Below are positions 57,960 to 64,000 of a stretch of 64,000 nt of DNA, one piece after another. Each line of letters begins with the position of its first letter. Positions within the stretch are counted from its first letter, which is position 1. This stretch comes from Odobenus rosmarus divergens. Lineage: Eukaryota > Chordata > Mammalia > Carnivora > Odobenidae. The notes beneath the pieces were generated by a model. That model made no database searches. It was not told where the DNA came from and was given only the letters and a program-made list of their open reading frames with translations. Where the stretch lies: NCBI RefSeq assembly GCF_000321225.1, contig NW_004450397.1, positions 659,653-723,652 of the forward strand, given 5' to 3'. The position numbers were made by a program, and so were the translations under genes.

Positions 57960-58290
57960 GTTGACAATGATCAACTCCTTCTGCCAAAATGTCTTTGCAC
58001 ATACTATCCTTCTGGCTGAAAGGTTCTCTCCATTCCCTCCCCCTGCTGCACATCTAATTAGTACTTTCTTATCCTTCAGTGTGCAAATAGTAACTTGTGG
58101 GGGGAAAGTCTTTCTGACCTCCTTTACCAGGCCAAATACTCCAATTATGTATCTACCTCTACACTTACCCTATTGTTATTGGTTTGATTAATATCTCACT
58201 CCCCACTATAAAATAAGCTCCATTAAAACAAAGATCAAGTGTATTTTTGCTGATTTTGTGTCTGTGGCTTCTAGCAAAGGATGTGATACT
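57960..58290 (+). mobile_element. L2 LINE 3' part, sense
   Basis: 'gtctttgcacatactatcct', 'tctggctgaaaggttctctc', 'tcttatccttcagtgtgcaa', 'agtctttctgacctccttta' and 'ataagctccattaaaacaaa' follow L2 (tttgcacatgctgttccctctgcctggaa ... atccttcaagtctcagctcaa ... gccttccctgacc ... gtgagctccttgaggg). Confidence 0.65.
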
Positions 58291-59744
58291 AAAAGAAAAG
58301 CATTCCACATAATTGTTTTGAAAAAATATTAATAATCTAATCCCAGACTTTCTGTTGTCTGAAACCAGTTTATAGTAGACATCATCACTACTTCTTGACT
58401 TGTTAATAACAAAGGAAAAATTATATCTCATGTTCTGATTGAACCACAGATCAGGAAATAGGAGCTATTTTTGAGTGGCAGTCTCTATTTTGCTAATATA
58501 TACAATTAAGCATAAAAATGAAACTGTTTTGAGTTGATGGGGTCAGGAGGCCATAGGTCTGTAACAGCAATTCAGATGTCAGCTGTCTCAATTAATATAA
58601 AAGAGCATATGCTCAAGACACTCAGCTAGTAAGCATTAAATGAATATGTAACTTCAGTTGATATATGTCATTCCTTTTATAACAAGAATTTCTTTGGTTA
58701 AAATTTACGAAAAAAAATGTTATGTTTGCCTTTGGCAAATCCACATAAACAATATAACATCACAAATATGGAGTAGAGATCAGTCCCTTAATAATGTGGC
58801 AGCAGTCAGGTTTTGGAATACAGACATCACAATGTGTCTCAAAAAGGTGCAAATACTCTTGGAATAGCTTCATTTACACCGAAGACACAGAGACACAGAT
58901 ACTCCAACATTTAACATTTGCATTTAATGGTGCTGCTCTCCCAACTTCCATTCATATTTGTTGAACAAAGAGGGAAAAATAATCTGTAGCTATCAAAACA
59001 CCAAGAACCATTAAAAATATTCCTGAAAAAAATAATTTATTGTTAAATTTTCTCATAAAATCCCCTACTTCCTTAGTTTTCCTCTTCTATAGGAGAGACT
59101 CTTACTGCTACTATTCTTAAGCAATCTGTGACCCTCCCTCCCAGAATCAACATTTAATTATACACCACCTAAGCTTGATCTATTTACTTGACTTCCTTAA
59201 AAAAAAAAGTCTCTTAATATCTGTAAATAATATTATATGACATATAAACTGTGAAAGTAAGGATAGCTTAACTCTCTTATCACAGTATCCACATCGATGG
59301 TATCCATATCCACAATCTAGAACAAATTAAGTAAAAAAATAATTGTGGTAATAACCTTTAAAAAATTCCCATATAAAAGAACATGTGTTTAGGGCTTAAG
59401 TGGATTGTTTTGTGGGATATTACCATACCATGTATGCAGCGCTTTCATTATCTTTATATTACAGAAGTTCTAAATGACTATCCTATGACCTTTTGTTGCT
59501 ATTAACATTAATTCCTTATTATCAGGGACATTCATGACCAGGAATGGGAGGAATGAGTTAGTGGTCAAAATCACCAGAAAACATTTTCAACATTTCTAAA
59601 TAATTACCACCCATAGAGTCTGCTTTGGTAAATCTCCCACTCACATTTTTAAAAAAATTACAAGGTATGCGAATTTTAATTTAAAAATTACCTAACATGA
59701 ATTGGAAAAAAAATCAAGAAATCAACTCATTCCAGTCTGGTTTT
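58291..59744. other. Unannotated sequence
   Basis: A/T-rich, no repeat or gene recognised. Confidence 0.4.
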
Positions 59745-60235
59745 AGCTCTAAAACTGCTCTTGCTCAAGTCATCAATGATTTCTTCATTGTTAAATTCAC
59801 TGGATACTTTCAACTCTTATCATACTTAACTATGTTTAGCAATATTTAACACAAACACATTCTCCTTCTTGATACGCTATTGTCTCCTGGCTTTCATGAC
59901 ACCATATTCTCTTGGTTTTTTTTTCCTACCCTCATATCTCCACTTTCCCCCTTTTGGTCCCAGCTTAAATGTTACTTCCAAGTCTTGCCTGATCTTCCTA
60001 CCCTAATTTGCATTTTCCTCTTTAGTAAAATTCTTCAGTTCACTTTCATAGTTGCGTTTAATATTTTCTAACATTATATTTTTCTTGAGTGATTATGTGG
60101 TTGATATTCCTTACTCCACTCCCACTGGACTAAAATTTCCAGCAGAAGGGATATGTCTATTTTGTTCAGAAGGACATTGCACATAACTCAAGGATATTTG
60201 TTCAATGACGGTTGGATAAATAAATGATCAAATTT
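59745..60235 (+). mobile_element. L2 LINE, RT-domain piece joined to 3' end
   Basis: 'gctcaagtcatcaatgattt', 'tctccttcttgatacgctat', 'cctggctttcatgacaccat' and 'attctcttggttttttttt' follow the L2 RT-coding phrase (aaggtcaccaatgac ... ctccttgaaac...ctt ggcttccaggacaccacactctcctggtttt). The text then jumps to 3'-end motifs (cccagcttaaatgttacttc, gttgataaataaatga-like). So an internal part is deleted. The 63-codon frame is not a gene. Confidence 0.65.
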
Positions 60236-60294
60236 CTTTTAGTATCTCCACAATATCCAAAGCAAAGATGTTTTTGTGTTTTGTGTTTATTTTT

Positions 60295-60600
60295 AAGTAT
60301 ATCTTTTTTAAAGAGCAATTTTAGGTTCACAGCAAAATTGAGGAGAATACACAGAGATTTCCCATACACCCCCTTCCCCCTACTCATGCATAACCTTCTT
60401 CATTATCAACATCCCCCACCAGAGTGGTACATTTGTTACAGCTGATGGACCTACACTGAAACATCATTATCACCTAAAGTCCATAATTCACATTAAGGTT
60501 AATGTTCACTCTTGGTATTATTTATTCCTCTGGTATGCTTTCTCCCACCTCCTGCCCCTGATGCCTAAACCCTGTCCCAGTTTAAAATCACTCTTAAAGG
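60295..60600 (-). mobile_element. L1M LINE 3' UTR fragment, antisense
   Basis: 'attttaggttcacagcaaaa', 'tacacagagatttcccatac', 'attatcaacatcccccacca', 'gagtggtacatttgttacag', 'atcattatcacctaaagtcc' and 'aatgttcactcttggtatt' match in order a widespread old eutherian L1 3' UTR seen in reverse. Family-level call only. Confidence 0.6.
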
Positions 60601-60644
60601 GCTAGGGTCACAATAATTGGGATATACTTACACTAAATAAACAC

Positions 60645-60712
60645 ACAAAAATATATATGAGAAATATATATATGTATATATGTATGTATATAATTTTTAT
60701 TTATTTAAATAC
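60645..60712. repeat. TA/TG-rich low-complexity tract
   Basis: 'aatatatatatgtatatatg' and 'tatgtatataatttttattt' form a short alternating purine-pyrimidine run. Confidence 0.85.
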
Positions 60713-62080
60713 AAATTTATGCCATATTTAAAACAATTCAAGAATCATATCCAATCTTTCTCCTTTCTCATCTATATGAATTTTGTTGTTCAAAGAATGT
60801 GTAAAGTTGAAGTTAAATGTCTCAAGTCAAGCTAAATCAATGTACCATGACTTTATACTTGCTACCCTGTAGTTATCAAATAAAGGAATTTTCAATAGGA
60901 TCATGAATTTGACATCTAGAAACAACTTGGGTAGGATCAACAGAACTGTATTATATTTATTTCAGGTGGGATGTAGAAATAATAAAGCCAAATTTGCTGG
61001 TATAAATAAAAATGAAACCAAATCAACTTCTTCTGTTTTCAGCTGAGCAAAAAAAGGAAAAGAGAGACCTATGCATTACTCTTCTGCTTACTCATTTACC
61101 CTTCACACACACACAAAACAAGCAAACAAGGAAAAATGAAACAAAAAAGTGGGGGTTATTAAACACCTCTTGACAATATCTTGACAACAGCTCTATGTAA
61201 ACAACCTCCCTTCACACACACATTGAATGAAAGCAGTAAACACGATGTCAGTCAAACAACATGAAGTTTAATAAGGTATAAAAAAAGGAAGAAGTAATGG
61301 ATTTAGTGTTACTACCCTATTTTAATGGGAACTTGGATGAGATGCAAAAAATGAGGCAGCAAAATGATGTAACTGAGTTTACCAGAAGAATAAGCCTTTT
61401 GATTTTTGAAATGATATTTTGAATTTGCATGTTAAATTATAAGAATTTGGGTTATTGTGCCCTTGTTCTTTGTAATATTGAAAAGAATTCCACAGTAATC
61501 ACACTAATCAATGTCAATCAAAACTCAATTTTTTGTGAATCATTTTTATTAAATTCTAAATTTATTAGATATCATTTCACTTATTGTAGGTCTCTTTCAG
61601 AAGTCATGCATTTTTTGTCCCTTCTTCCCTCAAAGGATTTTAACATGTTTTACAAAAGAAAGACTTTTATCTTCAAACAATTTTTACAGTTTTTTACAGT
61701 TTTCACTTTTGGAAAAAAATGTAATAGTTCTATTACTAACTCTAACGCATCAAGTGACAAATTTAAGTAACTGAAATAATTTTTGTTACTAGTTACTTTA
61801 AGAATGTGTTAACTTTCAAGTCTACAAGTCTAAGTATATTATATTTGAAAAAATTAGGATACTCTCTTATCATTTGGAGAGTACTTTCTTCACTGCTAAC
61901 ATTTACATAAGGTTGAAATAGATTATTTGGATATAATCTGAAAAGATTCATTCTATCATCGCTATGCATGATTTGTTGAAATATGGAATACTGCATTGTC
62001 AGCCAAAACTAAGTTTGGAACATTCTCAATGTGACAACAAAAGCAAACAAAAGTCACTATAATATTTTGTTGCATGATAT
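60713..62080. other. Unannotated sequence
   Basis: A/T-rich. A 113-codon plus-strand frame (61429-61770) is Phe/Asn/Ser/Lys-rich with no recognised domain. A small tandem 'ttttttacag' lies at about 61681-61700. Confidence 0.4.
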
Positions 62081-62095
62081 AAAAAATAGCTATCC

Positions 62096-62297
62096 AGGGT
62101 GGGTGGCTCAGTTGATTGAGTGTTAGACTTGATATCAACTCAGGTCATGATCTCAGTGTTGTGAGATCGAGTGCCATGTGGCTCTGTGTTCAGTGCAGAG
62201 TCTGCTTGAGATTCTCTCTCGACCTCTCTCTCTACCCCTCCTCCTGTGTGTTCGCTCTCTCCCCCCTCTCAAATAAATAAATATATCTTAAATAATA
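62096..62297 (+). mobile_element. SINEC copy, older subtype
   Basis: Degraded head 'agggtgggtggctcagttga' lacking 'gcgcct', body 'aggtcatgatctcagtgttg', 'tgagatcgagtgccatgtgg', tail 'caaataaataaatatatctt'. Perfect 15-bp target duplication aaaaaatagctatcc at 62081-62095 and 62298-62312. Confidence 0.95.
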
Positions 62298-62525
62298 AAA
62301 AAATAGCTATCCTATAAAAGCAGTCAGGACTTATTAAAACAATGCATTTAATGTATGGCTCCATAAAGAAGACTGAATGAATCAATCTATATGCATTTCA
62401 CAATAATGGGAACTTTACATTCAATAGTTTCCTATAAGATACTTTTCTTTCTCTCTCTCCTTCTCTTACTCCCTCCTACTTCTTTGTTTTTAGTTTCAAA
62501 CTATTCCCAAGTTACATGGCCCTTA

Positions 62526-63149
62526 TGGTAGACAGAATTCTAAGATGGCCCCAAGAATCCCACCCCATGGTGTAACTCCTTGAATGTGCATGAGTCATAT
62601 GAATATAATTTCACCCTCATAACTATATTATTTTTTTCTGCTTGTAAAGAGATTTTGCAGATGTAGTCAATATCTCCAGTCAGTTGACTTTGAATTAATA
62701 AAAAAGGGAGATTTTTTTAGGTGGCCTCACCTAATTAGGTGAGACCTTTACAAATCACAGCAATTCAAAGCTGGCCTGGAACAAAAAAATTAGCCATGTT
62801 GTTAACTGCCCATGAAGCAAACTACATGGCTAGAACCTGAGAGTAGCCTGCAGGTTCTGAAAGCAACCCCAGGCTGATGGCTATAAGAAAAGAGGGACCG
62901 TGGTCCTATAGCTGCAAGAAGCTGAATTCTTCCAACAACCTTAATGAGTTTGGAAGAGGATTTCAACCTCCAGATGAGAACTCGACACTGGCTGGTATCT
63001 TTATTTAAGCCTTATGAGACTCTGAGCAGAGAGCCCAGACATGCTGTGCCTCTACTTTGAACCCACAGGAACTGACATAATAAATGTATGTTGTTTTGAG
63101 CCATTAAGTTTGTGATAATTTGTTAAACAGCAATAGAAAACTAATACAG
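62526..63149 (+). mobile_element. Solo LTR, near full length (ERVL/MaLR-type)
   Basis: Begins 'tggtagacagaattctaaga' and ends 'cagcaatagaaaactaatac'. Internal marks include 'atggccccaagaatcccacc', 'agagattttgcagatgtagt', 'cagttgactttgaattaata', 'cacctaattaggtgagacct', 'agctgaattcttccaacaac', 'ttatgagactctgagcagag', 'aactgacataataaatgtat' (poly-A-signal-like aataaa) and 'gagccattaagtttgtgata'. No internal retroviral coding sequence flanks it, so it is a recombination-derived solo LTR or an internally deleted relic. Subfamily not assigned. Confidence 0.75.
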
Positions 63150-64000
63150 TCCAAGAACTTTATTTGAGTTGTAGGTAAAATTGTTTCCTACTGAAGAAAA
63201 CATAATTGTGTCATTTTAAGAAAATTTACTAATTTTAACCTATTTCAATCCAATGAAAAACATAATCACTGATAAAAATATTTGCTGAACAACAGCTATA
63301 TATCAGATGGGTATTTTATGTCAGGCTAACTACCTTTGGCAATATGCCACATTAATCTATATTCTGCAGAACATAAACTTATTTTTATTGTCTACTTTAT
63401 TTCATGTTACTGGATTACTATCATGTGAAAAAAGTAAATGGAATGCCAAAAAAAATTTAATTCAGAAAAGTCAAGCTTGTAAAATGAGAGAGGTTGGAAT
63501 TCCTATCAGGACTCAGACACTTGCAGCAATGACAGGAATCTCACATACTTCAAGTCACTTTGGGATCTCCATATGTATGAGAGAAAGTAGGTCCCACATG
63601 GAAACTGGATACAGGTTCTAAGAATATAGTTTCATATAGCAAAATGGCAAATGGAGATTACAAGCAGCAAGTAGTAACAATATGAACTTGGAAAACTAGT
63701 TCAAAACTTGAGAAAGTAGTGATCTCCTTTCTTGTATCCCTTCTATATCATGAGAGGTTAATCTCCCTTGAACAAAGTTTTGCTAAATACATATCTGTCT
63801 CAGTATTTCTCTCAGTTTATAGACAATGATTAATTTGAATAGTCACTTGATATATTATGAACCAATTCCTTCAAAATAATAGTTTTATCTTATTCTTTTT
63901 TCCTTTCATAACTAATGACCAATGATTGAGCATCCAGAAGCTGCGGAACACCATAAAATGGAAATAAAGAACTACATTACACATTACAAGTAATCAAGTC
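63150..64000. other. Unannotated sequence
   Basis: A/T-rich. A 104-codon plus-strand frame (63307-63621) has no recognised domain and no flanking gene signals. Nothing else seen. Confidence 0.45.

Noticed and set aside
61429..61770. 113-codon plus-strand frame
   Set aside because: Composition is that of translated A/T-rich DNA. No domain, signal peptide pattern or neighbour supports a gene.
1..64000. A previously undescribed biological system
   Set aside because: Read on both strands, the window shows transposon relics, simple repeats and unique A/T-rich DNA. I found no gene cluster, RNA family or regulatory array that would justify such a claim.

Overview
The window is non-coding, AT-rich mammalian DNA, almost certainly from a carnivoran and most likely a non-canid caniform (seal, mustelid or bear lineage). 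The evidence is 24 copies of the carnivore tRNA-derived SINE (SINEC). They have a head reading GGGGCGCCTGGGTGGCTCAG and a CT-rich body. The tail is AAATAAATAAATAAAATCTT followed by poly-A. The youngest copies carry the arctoid-type body (CTCCGCGGGAAGCCTGCTT, then GCTTGTGTTCCCTCTCTCGC) and not the dog or cat diagnostic forms. Carnivore-type L1 3' ends are also present, on an older eutherian background of L1M, L2, MIR, MER5A, Tigger2 and LTR fragments. The species assignment is inference from repeat type only.

I found no protein-coding gene, exon, tRNA, rRNA, snRNA or CRISPR array. All open frames are short (126 residues or fewer). They lie in repeats, in microsatellite-like DNA or in unique AT-rich DNA, and I recognise no protein family in any of them. 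This looks like intergenic DNA or the inside of a very long intron, and the window alone cannot tell these apart.

Layout. 1-4.9 kb: MER5A-like and other hAT DNA-transposon remnants, an L2 piece and an LTR split by a SINE. 4.9-9 kb: a SINE with a 19-bp target duplication, an L1ME 3' end, a head-to-head SINE pair holding the first assembly gap, and a DNA-transposon relic. 10-17.7 kb: L2, L1M, a Tigger2 relic split by a SINE, more L2, an L1 3' end and SINE fragments. 17.7-33.3 kb: mostly unique AT-rich sequence with two MIRs, one SINE, a SINE holding the second gap, L2, a short L1 3' tail and MER5A. 33.3-47.3 kb: SINE-dense (ten copies) with an antisense L1M end, L2, MIR, a 68-bp L1 insertion, a MaLR LTR and a second head-to-head SINE pair. 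47.7-52.9 kb: two oppositely oriented L1 ORF2 pieces flanking about 0.9 kb of unidentified sequence, a large TA-rich satellite expansion, a third L1 end, and a roughly 190-bp direct duplication. 53-64 kb: mainly unique DNA with L2, MIR, an antisense carnivore L1 3' UTR, two SINEs and a nearly full-length solo LTR.

Nothing here supports a new biological system. The most useful observations are structural. One N-gap appears to hide only about 7 bp. The other is flanked by a 73-bp direct repeat that is probably a false duplication. Two SINE pairs form inverted repeats with 27-bp spacers. A dispersed direct duplication and a duplicated, expanded microsatellite lie inside the L1 cluster.
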